NCBI RefSeq assembly: GCF_000834635.1
Contig: NZ_JXQV01000005.1
Location: forward strand, 62,001-126,000
Origin: Agrobacterium tumefaciens
GTDB taxonomy: Bacteria > Pseudomonadota > Alphaproteobacteria > Rhizobiales > Rhizobiaceae
Direction of reading: 5' to 3'
Length of the DNA stretch: 64,000 nt
Shown in pieces: positions 52,705 to 61,285 of this stretch (its first letter is position 1; each line of letters starts with the position of its first letter). A program made the translations under genes and the position numbers. The notes beneath the pieces were generated by a model. The model saw only the letters and a list, made by a program, of their open reading frames with translations. It was not told the DNA's origin and ran no database searches.

Positions 52705-52890
52705 TCATCGAAAGTTTGGCTTGCGTTGCGCATTCATCAGCAGTTCGTGTCGGGACGCAAAGTCGCCGAACAGCGTGCGCAAGCGGGACTCTTCGCTTTC
52801 ATCCAGCCGGTAGCGGCGGCAAAAATCCTCGACGCTCAGGATCGGCTTGATCTCCGTAGATTCGATTTCCCTGTTATCAAGAACTTGCAT
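52705..52890 (-). CDS. Small hypothetical protein, 61 residues
   Basis: Not recognised. ATG 52890 is well supported by GGGAGGCCCGC. The product is charged and probably helical, with ILSVEDFCRRYRLDESEESR then LRTLFGDFASRHELLMNAQR, and has no signal or membrane segment. The motif DFCxRYxLDxxEExRLxxLFG looks like a compact structured domain. It is convergent with the RsmJ-like gene (6 bp between ends) and divergent from the sugar dehydrogenase. It may be a small DNA- or protein-binding factor; no function is claimed. Confidence 0.65.
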   Translation of the reverse strand: MQVLDNREIESTEIKPILSVEDFCRRYRLDESEESRLRTLFGDFASRHELLMNAQRKPNFR

Positions 52891-53079
52891 GCGGGCCTCC
52901 CAAGATTTGCGACACCGCTTAACTCGCTGAAAGGTTTTATGTTCCCCACTACTTTTCACCCACCATATATAAGCACCCTATTATTTACACATTGGAATCA
53001 AGTTTTATTGAAACCCATGGGTTGAACGAAAAATCTCCCCACATGTTTGATTCAAGCAAAGCTGACGGAAGGGAGACCA

Positions 53080-54309
53080 ATGACGCGCGCTCAACACCTG
53101 CTGACATCAACCATTCTTTCAATGTGCCTCGCAGCACCTCTGGCACAGACCGCTCAGGCTCAAACGCCTGCCCCGGCAGAAACGAAACCGGCAAACGCGC
53201 CTGACCAGAAACCCGCATTCGAGGGGCAGACACGCGCAGCGCAGCCTGAAAAAATGCCATCGCTCGTCAAAACGGTTATCGCCGATGATCTCCCACATTT
53301 GTGGTCGATGGAAATCCTGCCGGATGGGCGTATGCTTGTGGCTGCAAAAGACGGGGCGATGCACATCGTAGCCGATGGCAAGGCTGGAAAAGCGCTTGAA
53401 GGTCTTCCGGAAGTGGCCTCAGACGGTCAGGGTGGCCTGTTGGATATCGCACTCGCGCCGGATTTCGATACCTCAAAAATGATCTACTTCTCCTTTTCCG
53501 AACCCCGGGATGGCGGCAACGGCACTTCCGTTGCCTCCGCCAAGCTTATGGAAAGCGGCGGCAACGCCGTTCTTGAAGACACGAAGGTGATTTTCCGCCA
53601 GACGCCGACCTATGATGGCGACAAGCATTTCGGATCCCGCCTCGCCTTCGGGCCAAAGGGTGAGCTTTACGTCACGGTTGGAGAGCGCTCGGACAAGGAG
53701 CCTCGCGTGCAGGCTCAGGATCTTGGCAGCGGACTTGGAAAGGTCTTCCGCATTGATAAGGACGGCAAGGCCTTCGACGGTAACCCGTTTGTTGACCAAA
53801 AAGATGCGCTGCCTGAGATATGGAGCTACGGTCACCGCAACGTCCAGTCCGCAGTGGTCGATGGGCAGGGGCGTCTATGGACCGTGGAACATGGTCCCAA
53901 GGGTGGCGATGAGCTGAACTTGCCAAAAGCCGGTCTCAACTATGGCTGGCCTGTCATAACCTACGGCATGGAATATAGCGGCGGCGCGGTTGGCGAAGGC
54001 CTGACGGCTAAAGAAGGCATGGAACAGCCGACCTATTACTGGGACCCAGTGATCGGCCCTTCCGGCATGGCCGCCTACAACTCCGACGCCATTCCTGAAT
54101 GGAAAGGTTCGCTCATCATTGGCGGGCTTGTGAGCCAGGGACTCGTTGTCCTCAAGATGGAAAACGACAATGTCGTCTCAGAAGGCCGCTTTCCGCTGGA
54201 AGCGCGAATCCGTGACGTGAAGATTGGTGACGATGGCGCTGTCTATGCCGTGACAGAGCAGCGCGGCGGCGGAAAGTCCCAAATTCTAAAACTCGCACCG
54301 GGCGCCTGA
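53080..54309 (+). CDS. Soluble PQQ-dependent aldose sugar dehydrogenase (YliI/GSDH family)
   Basis: 409-residue periplasmic protein: signal peptide (to about residue 28, ending TAQAQ), a Pro/Ala/Lys linker (about 28-58), then a six-bladed beta-propeller of the GSDH family (LPHLWSMEILPDGRMLVAAK; GQGGLLDIALAPDF; YGHRNVQSAVVDGQGRLWTV; EHGPKGGDELN; AGLNYGWPVITYG). It oxidises aldoses to lactones with PQQ as cofactor. ATG 53080 follows AAGGGAGACC. PQQ synthesis genes are not in the window. Confidence 0.9.
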   Translation: MTRAQHLLTSTILSMCLAAPLAQTAQAQTPAPAETKPANAPDQKPAFEGQTRAAQPEKMPSLVKTVIADDLPHLWSMEILPDGRMLVAAKDGAMHIVADGKAGKALEGLPEVASDGQGGLLDIALAPDFDTSKMIYFSFSEPRDGGNGTSVASAKLMESGGNAVLEDTKVIFRQTPTYDGDKHFGSRLAFGPKGELYVTVGERSDKEPRVQAQDLGSGLGKVFRIDKDGKAFDGNPFVDQKDALPEIWSYGHRNVQSAVVDGQGRLWTVEHGPKGGDELNLPKAGLNYGWPVITYGMEYSGGAVGEGLTAKEGMEQPTYYWDPVIGPSGMAAYNSDAIPEWKGSLIIGGLVSQGLVVLKMENDNVVSEGRFPLEARIRDVKIGDDGAVYAVTEQRGGGKSQILKLAPGA

Positions 54310-54323
54310 CCGAATAAACAAAC

Positions 54324-54352
54324 GATGAGAGCGGACGCAAACCGCTCTCATC
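54324..54352 (+). terminator. Terminator after the sugar dehydrogenase gene
   Basis: GATGAGAGCGG / CCGCTCTCATC form a perfect 11-bp stem with a 7-nt loop, 14 bp past the stop. The T tract is weak (TTGCC). Confidence 0.75.
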
Positions 54353-54426
54353 TTGCCCCACCCTGGCGGGAACGGATGCCAATCGGGCGCATTATTGCTC
54401 TCAAAGGTGAGGAGCAATAAAAACAC

Positions 54427-55443
54427 ATGAACCAGCTTCCAATTCGCATTCTGAAAAAAGTTGGGCTGACATATGTCACCGATCAGGAGCCCGGCATCAC
54501 CCGCGAGCGTCGCGGCAAGGGCTTCTCATACAGGCTTCCCGATGGCGGCCTTTTGTCTGACAAGATCGAGCTGACACGGCTAAAATCTCTCGGCGTGCCG
54601 CCCGCCTATGAACGGGTCTGGATCTGCATCGATCCGTCTGGGCATCTTCAGGCCACCGGGTTTGATGTGAGAGGCCGCAAACAATACCGCTATCATGCTG
54701 ATTGGCACACGCTGCGGGGCGAGAACAAATTCTATCAGCTCAAGACATTCGGCGAAGCTTTGCCTGCAATACGCAGACGTGCGACTGCTGATCTTTCGAC
54801 AAATAGCTACGGGCCTGAGGCAACACTTGCCGCGCTTGTGTTGCTGCTCGATGCCGCTCACTTGCGCGTCGGCAACAAGACCTATCTTGAGACAAATGGA
54901 ACCTACGGCGCCACGACACTTTTGAAGAAGCACGTTTCGTTCGGAGAAACGATCGAGCTGCGATTTGCCGCAAAGGGTGGTCAGCGCGTCCAGCGCAAGC
55001 TCAAACACCCTCGGCTCCAGCGGATTCTCGAGAACATCGCAGACCTTCCCGGCAGGCAACTCTTTGTCTGGCAGGATGAGAGCGGTCTTGTGCACCCTGT
55101 CGATTCCAGCGCGCTCAATGCCTATATCTCCCAAAGCGCGGGTGAAGGAATATCCGCAAAGACTTTCAGAACCTGGGGCGGGACGCTCGCGGCCTTCGGG
55201 AACGCAACGCGCGCGCTGAACAGCGCGGAACGACCCACAATCAAGGGAATGTGCGTGGCTGCATCCGAAGAACTTTCCAACACGCCCGCCATTTGCCGCA
55301 AAAGCTACGTTCACCCCGATGTGCTGGATATTGCAACGGAGGAAAAATCCGTGAAGCGGCTTGAGAAAATATTGGCGAGCGACTTGAAGCCCATCGCCGG
55401 GTTGAAAGCCGATGAGCGGCGGCTGATCGAGTTTCTGGCCTGA
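54427..55443 (+). CDS. DNA topoisomerase IB (poxvirus-like)
   Basis: 338-residue monomeric type IB topoisomerase that relaxes supercoils through a 3'-phosphotyrosine intermediate. The N-terminal domain has DKIELTRLKSLGVPPAYERV then WICIDPSGHLQATGFDVRGR with the catalytic Arg/Lys region RKQYRYH. The C-terminal domain has KTFRTWGGTLAAFGN and the active-site Tyr in NTPAICRKSYVHPDVL. These enzymes are widespread in Rhizobiales as accessory topoisomerases. The AGGAG is 13 bases before the ATG, longer than usual. It ends next to the stop of the convergent hypothetical gene. Confidence 0.93.
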   Translation: MNQLPIRILKKVGLTYVTDQEPGITRERRGKGFSYRLPDGGLLSDKIELTRLKSLGVPPAYERVWICIDPSGHLQATGFDVRGRKQYRYHADWHTLRGENKFYQLKTFGEALPAIRRRATADLSTNSYGPEATLAALVLLLDAAHLRVGNKTYLETNGTYGATTLLKKHVSFGETIELRFAAKGGQRVQRKLKHPRLQRILENIADLPGRQLFVWQDESGLVHPVDSSALNAYISQSAGEGISAKTFRTWGGTLAAFGNATRALNSAERPTIKGMCVAASEELSNTPAICRKSYVHPDVLDIATEEKSVKRLEKILASDLKPIAGLKADERRLIEFLA

Positions 55444-56046
55444 TTACCGCATAGCCGCATCAATTATCATCCTGGGCGGACTGACGATCTCGTAGGTGCA
55501 GCGAAAGGCTTCTGCCGCCACGCGATATGTATCGCTCTCATCTGCCTCAACCTGCACGATGGCATCACCGGGCAAGGCGATCATGACCTCGTTCCACGGC
55601 GCTCTGAAGTTGAACGGACCGATCTCATCACTCACGATGAAATAGCTCATATTTTTTCCCTTGGGCCTGAAGGCCCGATATCCAGCAGCATCGGCTTCCG
55701 ACAGAGGCTCACCATAACGGTCCGCGAAATTACGCGCCTTGACCAGAATTTCCTCGTTGCCGGTTTCCTCGCAGCGATTGCGCACCACCCAATCGCCCTT
55801 CTCGGCAGGCCGGGAGCGCGTTTCGACCCCCTGCCCCTTGATGTAAGTAATCACGATTTCCCCCGGAGAGGCGGGACGAGCGTCCACATCCCTCGTCTTT
55901 CGGGCAACGCCGGCCATATCGCTTTTCTTGATTTGCGCCATCAACGCGATCTGGTCTCGGCTCGGCAGATCCTCGCTTGCATAGGCGACAAGAGGAAACA
56001 GGAGAGACATCGAAATCAGTGTTTTCGAAAAGAGCAGCGAAGCCAT
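55444..56046 (-). CDS. Exported hypothetical protein
   Basis: Not firmly recognised. The 200 residues begin with a signal peptide (SLLFSKTLISMSLLFPLVAYA-S). The middle contains KGDWVVRNRCEETGNEEILV then KARNFADRYGEPL, a pattern like the small PGDYG-type domains, but I cannot confirm membership. ATG 56046 is chosen because it starts the signal peptide and follows GGAACTCAG; the frame extends upstream without such features. Its stop abuts the topoisomerase stop. Confidence 0.65.
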   Translation of the reverse strand: MASLLFSKTLISMSLLFPLVAYASEDLPSRDQIALMAQIKKSDMAGVARKTRDVDARPASPGEIVITYIKGQGVETRSRPAEKGDWVVRNRCEETGNEEILVKARNFADRYGEPLSEADAAGYRAFRPKGKNMSYFIVSDEIGPFNFRAPWNEVMIALPGDAIVQVEADESDTYRVAAEAFRCTYEIVSPPRMIIDAAMR

Positions 56047-56283
56047 CTGAGTTCCATTTCTAGCGCGAGAACGGGTACCATCCGGCAACAGCAGAACGGT
56101 GCGTCCGGGGAGATCACGTAAGTTTGAATGTACAGATATGAAAACAAAGAAATACGGCACGTTTTGAAGGGTAGATTTTAACAATCGTTAAAACGCTCAT
56201 CAGATGAGCATTTGCCTTTCACAAAGGCTCCCTCTAGCAACGTTCAGCTTCATGTCAGGTACATGACACATCCGCAGCAGTGA

Positions 56284-57969
56284 ATGCACAAGCAGCGGAA
56301 AGTCAAACCTATGGCACTATCATACCAGACACTCAAAAGCGGACGTAGCATCCGGCGGCCAGTCATCGGCAGCGTAACGCTGAGTATTGCGACTTCGCTT
56401 TATCTGCTGTTTGTGACAAACCATACGTTCTGGGCCAAGGTGAATACGTATCTGTCAGCCTATCCCGTTGCTATATTTGGTCTTTACATCGCCATGAGCG
56501 CCGCGTTTTCAGCGATCTTTATCTTCATGTCGGTCAAATATCTGACCAAACCCATCTTCGCGGCGTTGATCACAATTGCCGTCGTGTCTTCGTGGTTTAT
56601 GGACCGGTTCGGTGCCGTCATCGACACTGACATGGTGCGCAATGCTTTCGAGACCACTCAGGCGGAAGCTGGCAACCTGATAACGCCTGCCTTTGCGCTC
56701 CACATCGCAATTTTTGCGGGCATCCCCATCGCTCTTCTAGCGTTTGTGAAGATCGACCACCGGCCTTTTTTCGGTAAGGTGCTGTGGAACACGATCAGCA
56801 TCATCGGCTGTCTCGCGGTCGTCTTTTCGGTTGCTGCAGCAAATTCCAAAACATTCACGACGGCAGTTCGCCAGCACAAGGACATCCTTAAAAGCCTTAA
56901 TCCAGTGACGCCCATCTCTTCGACAGTGCGTTATCTCTCACAAGCCGATCAGGAAGCGAAACTCACCGTTTCTCCGACGGGACTGGACGCCAAGGTCATG
57001 CCAGCACTGGGCGGCGTGACCAAGCCCCGCATCACAGTTATTGTCGCGGGTGAAACCGCCCGTGCAGTCAACTTTTCGCTTAACGGATATGCCCGGGAGA
57101 CGAACCCCGAACTCAAGAAACGCAACGTCGTCTACTTCCCGAACACCGTGAGCTGCGGCACGGCGACAGCAATCTCGATACCCTGCATGTTCTCGCGCTT
57201 TACGCGCTCTGAATACAGCCACAGCAAGGCACTTTCAAACGAGAATGTGCTCGATGTTCTGGTCCATGCCGGCGTTGATGCGCGCTGGTGGGACAACAAT
57301 ACCGGAAGCAAGAACGTGGCGGACCGGGTGCCCTATTTCGATCTTACCGCCGCACTCGATCCAAAGTTCTGCACGACGGGTGAATGCCGCGACGACATCT
57401 TTCTTGATCGCCTGGACAGCTGGCTCGATGGTGTCACCAAGGACAGTGTCATCGTACTCCACCAGTTGGGAAGCCATGGCCCGACCTATCACCTGCGCTA
57501 CACCGACGAGTTTAAAAAGTTCACACCCGATTGCCAGACCGCCGAATTGCCGGACTGCAAGGACACCGAGATCGTCAACGCTTACGACAACACAATCCTC
57601 TACACAGACCATTTTCTGGCAAGTGTTATCGACAAGCTCAAGGCGCGGTCGGACAAGCTTGCAACAGGCATGATCTACGCCTCCGATCATGGAGAATCGC
57701 TCGGCGAGAACGGCATCTACCTCCATGGCGCGCCCTACTTGCTAGCGCCATCGGAACAGACCCACGTCCCGTTCATCGTGTGGTTCGATGATGATTTTGC
57801 AAAGTCCATGGGGCTGGATGCCAGCTGCATGATGAAAGAAGCGCAAGCGGGTGGGCGCTCTCATGACGACTTCTTTCACAGCATTCTTGGCATGATGAAC
57901 ATATCCACCACGGTTTACGATCCGGCACTGGATGTGTTCAGTGGATGCAGGCACCGGCCCAGCGCCTGA
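56284..57969 (+). CDS. eptA: Phosphoethanolamine transferase of the EptA family
   Basis: 561-residue inner-membrane enzyme that transfers phosphoethanolamine from phosphatidylethanolamine to lipid A or another envelope glycan, lowering negative charge and giving resistance to cationic peptides. Five N-terminal helices (to about 205) precede a periplasmic alkaline-phosphatase-fold domain: nucleophile T293 in SCGTATAISIPCMFS, metal ligands in VIVAGETARAVNFSLNGY and YASDHGESLGENGIYLHGAP, and paired cysteines (CTTGEC, CQTAELPDC). The start may be ATG 56284 or 56311. The response-regulator gene starts 83 bp downstream, as in pmrCAB-type loci. Confidence 0.9.
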   Translation: MHKQRKVKPMALSYQTLKSGRSIRRPVIGSVTLSIATSLYLLFVTNHTFWAKVNTYLSAYPVAIFGLYIAMSAAFSAIFIFMSVKYLTKPIFAALITIAVVSSWFMDRFGAVIDTDMVRNAFETTQAEAGNLITPAFALHIAIFAGIPIALLAFVKIDHRPFFGKVLWNTISIIGCLAVVFSVAAANSKTFTTAVRQHKDILKSLNPVTPISSTVRYLSQADQEAKLTVSPTGLDAKVMPALGGVTKPRITVIVAGETARAVNFSLNGYARETNPELKKRNVVYFPNTVSCGTATAISIPCMFSRFTRSEYSHSKALSNENVLDVLVHAGVDARWWDNNTGSKNVADRVPYFDLTAALDPKFCTTGECRDDIFLDRLDSWLDGVTKDSVIVLHQLGSHGPTYHLRYTDEFKKFTPDCQTAELPDCKDTEIVNAYDNTILYTDHFLASVIDKLKARSDKLATGMIYASDHGESLGENGIYLHGAPYLLAPSEQTHVPFIVWFDDDFAKSMGLDASCMMKEAQAGGRSHDDFFHSILGMMNISTTVYDPALDVFSGCRHRPSA

Positions 57970-58052
57970 TGATAGCGTGCTTGACGGAACAAAACGCGCA
58001 GCATACCCAATATTCATGGCCTGAAATATTCAGGCCTGAAAGCGAGGTATGC

Positions 58053-58706
58053 TTGCGTGTTCTGCTTGTGGAAGATGACTATGTTTTGGGTGAAGCGCTT
58101 CGCGACCACGTAGCAGCGGCAGGCCATGCAGTGGACTGGTTCAAGACCGTGGGAGATGCCAGTGCGGCAACGGAGACCGTCGACTACGGCCTGATCCTTC
58201 TTGACCTGCGATTGCCGGATGGAGAAGGTCTTTCAATTCTACGAGCATTGCGCAAACGCAACGATCCCACACCAGTGATCATTCTCACTGCCCATGATCA
58301 GGTGTCCGACCGTATTGAAGGCTTGAATGCCGGGGCCGATGACTATCTCGTCAAACCCTTCAATCTCGGGGAGTTGACCGCGCGCATGCTCGCCGTATCA
58401 CGCCGCTATGAAGGCCGTTCAGCGCCTGTAGTCAAACTGCCCGGCATCGAAATCAATCAGGTCGCGCGCAACATCACCGTCAACGGCACCGCGATGACGC
58501 TGAGCGCGCGGGAATGGGCCGTGCTGGAAAAACTGGTCGAGCACCCCGGAGCCGTTGTTTCCAAGGCGCAACTGCATGAGACGCTTTATGAATTCGGGGC
58601 GGAAATAGAGAGCAATACGGTTGAGGTCTATGTCAGCAGATTGCGCAAGAAAATAGGTGCCGACAGGGTGGAGACGGTGCGTGGCCTCGGTTACACAATC
58701 AGATAA
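58053..58706 (+). CDS. OmpR-family response regulator (PmrA/QseB-like)
   Basis: 217 residues. Receiver domain: RVLLVEDDYVLGEALRDHV with the acidic pair, phospho-acceptor Asp in GLILLDLRLPDGEG, Thr in VIILTAHD and Lys in DDYLVKPFNLGE. A C-terminal winged helix follows (LSAREWAVLEKLVEHPGAVV; ESNTVEVYVSRLRKKIGADR). Start is TTG 58053, after GCGAGGTATGC; the longer open frame would add 36 unrelated residues. The gene is 4 bp before its partner kinase and downstream of eptA, which it probably controls. Confidence 0.92.
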   Translation: MRVLLVEDDYVLGEALRDHVAAAGHAVDWFKTVGDASAATETVDYGLILLDLRLPDGEGLSILRALRKRNDPTPVIILTAHDQVSDRIEGLNAGADDYLVKPFNLGELTARMLAVSRRYEGRSAPVVKLPGIEINQVARNITVNGTAMTLSAREWAVLEKLVEHPGAVVSKAQLHETLYEFGAEIESNTVEVYVSRLRKKIGADRVETVRGLGYTIR

Positions 58707-58710
58707 ACGT

Positions 58711-60039
58711 ATGAAACGCAGCGACAGCATGACACGCCGCCTGGTGACGGCGCTGACGAGCGTGGTCGTCTTGTCCTGGCTCATCGCATCGTCGCTCGGC
58801 ATCATGGTGATGCAGGACGAGTTTGCCGAAATTTTCGATAGTGGCGTGCAGGAAACAGCAGACAGACTTCTGCCGCTGATCGCCGACGATCTCAATGAAC
58901 GCAGCCCGGAGGCGGAGCGCCGATTGGTTCAACCGGCCGGGGGTGAGGAATATCTGACCTATCAGGTGCGCGACCGCGAGGGCGAAGTTCTTCTTCACTC
59001 CCATGACAGTCCGGCCGAGCCTTTCGATGTGCCTCTTTCTCCCGGCTTTGCGGACACGGCAACGCAACGCATCTATACGGTGGTGACCTCAGATGGAGGG
59101 CTTTATCTGCAGATGGCGGATGCTTTCGCCAATCGCCGCGAAGCCATCATGGAGGCCGGGACCGCTCTCATCCTGCCCATGCTTCTCCTCATTCCCGCAA
59201 GCATGATTGCTGTCATTCTCGTGGTGCGGCGAACGCTGGCTCCTGTCCAGAGCTTGCGGGATGACATCAGCAGCAAGGACAGCGGCAATATGGTGCCCGT
59301 CGGTGATGCGCATTTACCTGCCGAACTGCACCCCATCGCACGCTCGGTCAATCTGCTGCTGGAACGGTTGCGGGCTGCGCTGGAGTCCGAGCGCGCTTTC
59401 GCGTCTAACAGCGCCCACGAACTTCGAACTCCCATTGCTGGCGCTCTGGCCCAGGCCCAACGATTACAGGCCGATATTCCGGGTGAATTCAAACCGCGTG
59501 TCGACCAGATCGAACGCTCGCTGTCACATCTGGCCCAACTGGCGGAAAAGTTGCTGCAAATGTCGCGGGCTGAAGCAGGCATCGGCACATCGGGCACAGA
59601 GACCGATCTTGCACATATCGTTGAACTGGTTCTCGAAGATATGGCCCGCTCGGAGACAGGGGCCAAACGCCTTCAGTTTCACCTAAAGAGCGATGGACAA
59701 CTTCACGGCATGATTAATCCCGACGCCTTTGGCATTGTGGTGCGCAATCTGGTCGAAAACGCGCTGGTTCACAGCCCGGCAGGCACCCCGGTGGACATAT
59801 CCATCGGCAACGATAATTCGCTGAGCGTCGTCAACCACGGCCCCATCATCGACAAGGCCCTGTTGCCGAAGCTGACGACGCGGTTCACACGCGGTGCAAC
59901 GCAGGCCAGCGGCTCTGGCCTCGGGCTGGCCATCGTCCACCATCTGGTGCAGCAAATGAATGGATCGCTTCACCTTCTTTCTCCCGCCACAGGGCGCAGC
60001 GACGGTTTCGAAGCAAAGATTGTTCTGTCGGCGAACTGA
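58711..60039 (+). CDS. Membrane sensor histidine kinase (PmrB/QseC-like)
   Basis: 442 residues: two helices (about 10-34 and 150-178) flanking a periplasmic sensor of about 115 residues, a HAMP-like linker (RRTLAPVQSLRDDI), the dimerisation domain with the phosphorylated His in SNSAHELRTPIAG, and an ATPase domain with N box NLVENALVHSPAG and G2 box GSGLGLAIVHHL. The G1 box reads VVNHGPII instead of the usual DxGxG, so the adenine-contacting Asp is replaced by Asn. Start ATG 58711, alternatively 58729. It forms a pair with the preceding response regulator. Confidence 0.9.
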   Translation: MKRSDSMTRRLVTALTSVVVLSWLIASSLGIMVMQDEFAEIFDSGVQETADRLLPLIADDLNERSPEAERRLVQPAGGEEYLTYQVRDREGEVLLHSHDSPAEPFDVPLSPGFADTATQRIYTVVTSDGGLYLQMADAFANRREAIMEAGTALILPMLLLIPASMIAVILVVRRTLAPVQSLRDDISSKDSGNMVPVGDAHLPAELHPIARSVNLLLERLRAALESERAFASNSAHELRTPIAGALAQAQRLQADIPGEFKPRVDQIERSLSHLAQLAEKLLQMSRAEAGIGTSGTETDLAHIVELVLEDMARSETGAKRLQFHLKSDGQLHGMINPDAFGIVVRNLVENALVHSPAGTPVDISIGNDNSLSVVNHGPIIDKALLPKLTTRFTRGATQASGSGLGLAIVHHLVQQMNGSLHLLSPATGRSDGFEAKIVLSAN

Positions 60040-60109
60040 AAACAGGGTAAAACCATATGAAAGCCAAAGAACAAATTGCTTTCATTTCACGCGTCACCTA
60101 TCAGAATTC

Positions 60110-61213
60110 ATGCTCTACGATGTGGACCGACTGCCACTTTCTCAACTGATGTTACCCGTGGCCCGCGCAACGGAAGCGGTTGCGCGGCTGGATGAACGTG
60201 TTTCCCAGTCGCCGTTCCGAGAAGGCTTTCTGGAAAGGCAGGATTTTCACGAGGCTGTGTCATCTCTCTGGGTCGACGGAGAGCTTGTTCACATCGAAGA
60301 CCTCGTTCTCCATGACGCCCATATGGATATCCGTGCGCCAACCCATGAGATCGTCATCGCCAGCCGTATTTTGCGCGCGCGCAGACGAATGTTCAGTCAT
60401 GAACCCATCTGGGCGCTGAGCCCCACCGGCCTTTCCCGACTACGCGGCGAAGAACTTGAACACGACGCGACAATCGCGCGGGATGTCGTGCCAGCGGATA
60501 TCTTGGACGTTGAAAATGACGATCCAGACGACAGTGCCCTCAACGATGAAATGTCTACCATCGACCGGCTGATCGCACGAAGCTCGGCAACCCTCGACAC
60601 CATAACGAAAGACAAGAAGACACCACCTCAAGCTCTGGCCTCTTCGCTCACCCGCGATCCTGACTGGAACGAGACGGACAGACTGAATGAATGGCGCACC
60701 GTGCTCCAGGGTAGCATCGGCTTGCCAGCCACTCTGCGAGCGGCCATAGCGCTGGACGCGTGGCAGAGACTGGAAGTCTTGCAGCGCAGCCCATGGCTTG
60801 GACGGCAGCTCGCATCCGCCCTGCTGCGCGAGGAAGGGCTGACACAGGCCCATCTCCTTACGATGAGTGTTGGTCTGCGTGCGATTTCCAGGGAGCGTCG
60901 AAACACAAGGACCGCGTCGGACCGCTTGATCGCCTTTCTGGATGCCATTCATGAAGCCGCGACGCTCGGGCTGAAGGAACATGATCGACTGTTGCAGGCC
61001 AAGAACCGCATCGAGCGAAAGCTCGTGGGGCGGCGCTCCAATTCGCGTCTGCCAGAGCTGATCGCTCTTGTGCTTTCACGTCCCGTCGTCTCCACGTCAA
61101 TGATCGTCAAGGCTCTTGGAACGACACCACAGGGTGCCGTTGGCCTCGCCAACCAGCTGGAATTGCGAGAAATGACCGGCCGTGGGCGCTTCCGCGCATG
61201 GGGCGTGCTGTGA
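60110..61213 (+). CDS. RHE_PE00001-family protein (DUF1612 with C-terminal helix-turn-helix)
   Basis: 367-residue cytoplasmic protein of a family typical of rhizobia, often found on plasmids near replication genes. DUF1612 region: RGEELEHDATIARDVVPADI upstream and WLGRQLASALLREEGLTQAH in the middle; the last 55 residues (LPELIALVLSRPVVSTSMIV, TTPQGAVGLANQLELREMTG) form the helix-turn-helix. ATG 60110 gives the conserved N-terminus; a longer frame starts inside the kinase gene. Function unknown, DNA binding likely. It follows the kinase by 70 bp on the same strand. Confidence 0.82.
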   Translation: MLYDVDRLPLSQLMLPVARATEAVARLDERVSQSPFREGFLERQDFHEAVSSLWVDGELVHIEDLVLHDAHMDIRAPTHEIVIASRILRARRRMFSHEPIWALSPTGLSRLRGEELEHDATIARDVVPADILDVENDDPDDSALNDEMSTIDRLIARSSATLDTITKDKKTPPQALASSLTRDPDWNETDRLNEWRTVLQGSIGLPATLRAAIALDAWQRLEVLQRSPWLGRQLASALLREEGLTQAHLLTMSVGLRAISRERRNTRTASDRLIAFLDAIHEAATLGLKEHDRLLQAKNRIERKLVGRRSNSRLPELIALVLSRPVVSTSMIVKALGTTPQGAVGLANQLELREMTGRGRFRAWGVL

Positions 61214-61226
61214 CCGCAATCCAAAC

Positions 61227-61259
61227 GAAACCCGCCCGTGACAAGCGCGGGCGGGTTTC
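61227..61259. terminator. Bidirectional terminator
   Basis: GAAACCCGCCCG / CGGGCGGGTTTC form a perfect 12-bp stem with a 9-nt loop between the convergent DUF1612 and chemoreceptor genes. Each arm supplies a TTT tract for the corresponding strand. Confidence 0.85.
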
Positions 61260-61285
61260 ATGTCTCGATAGAGGATACGAGCTTC

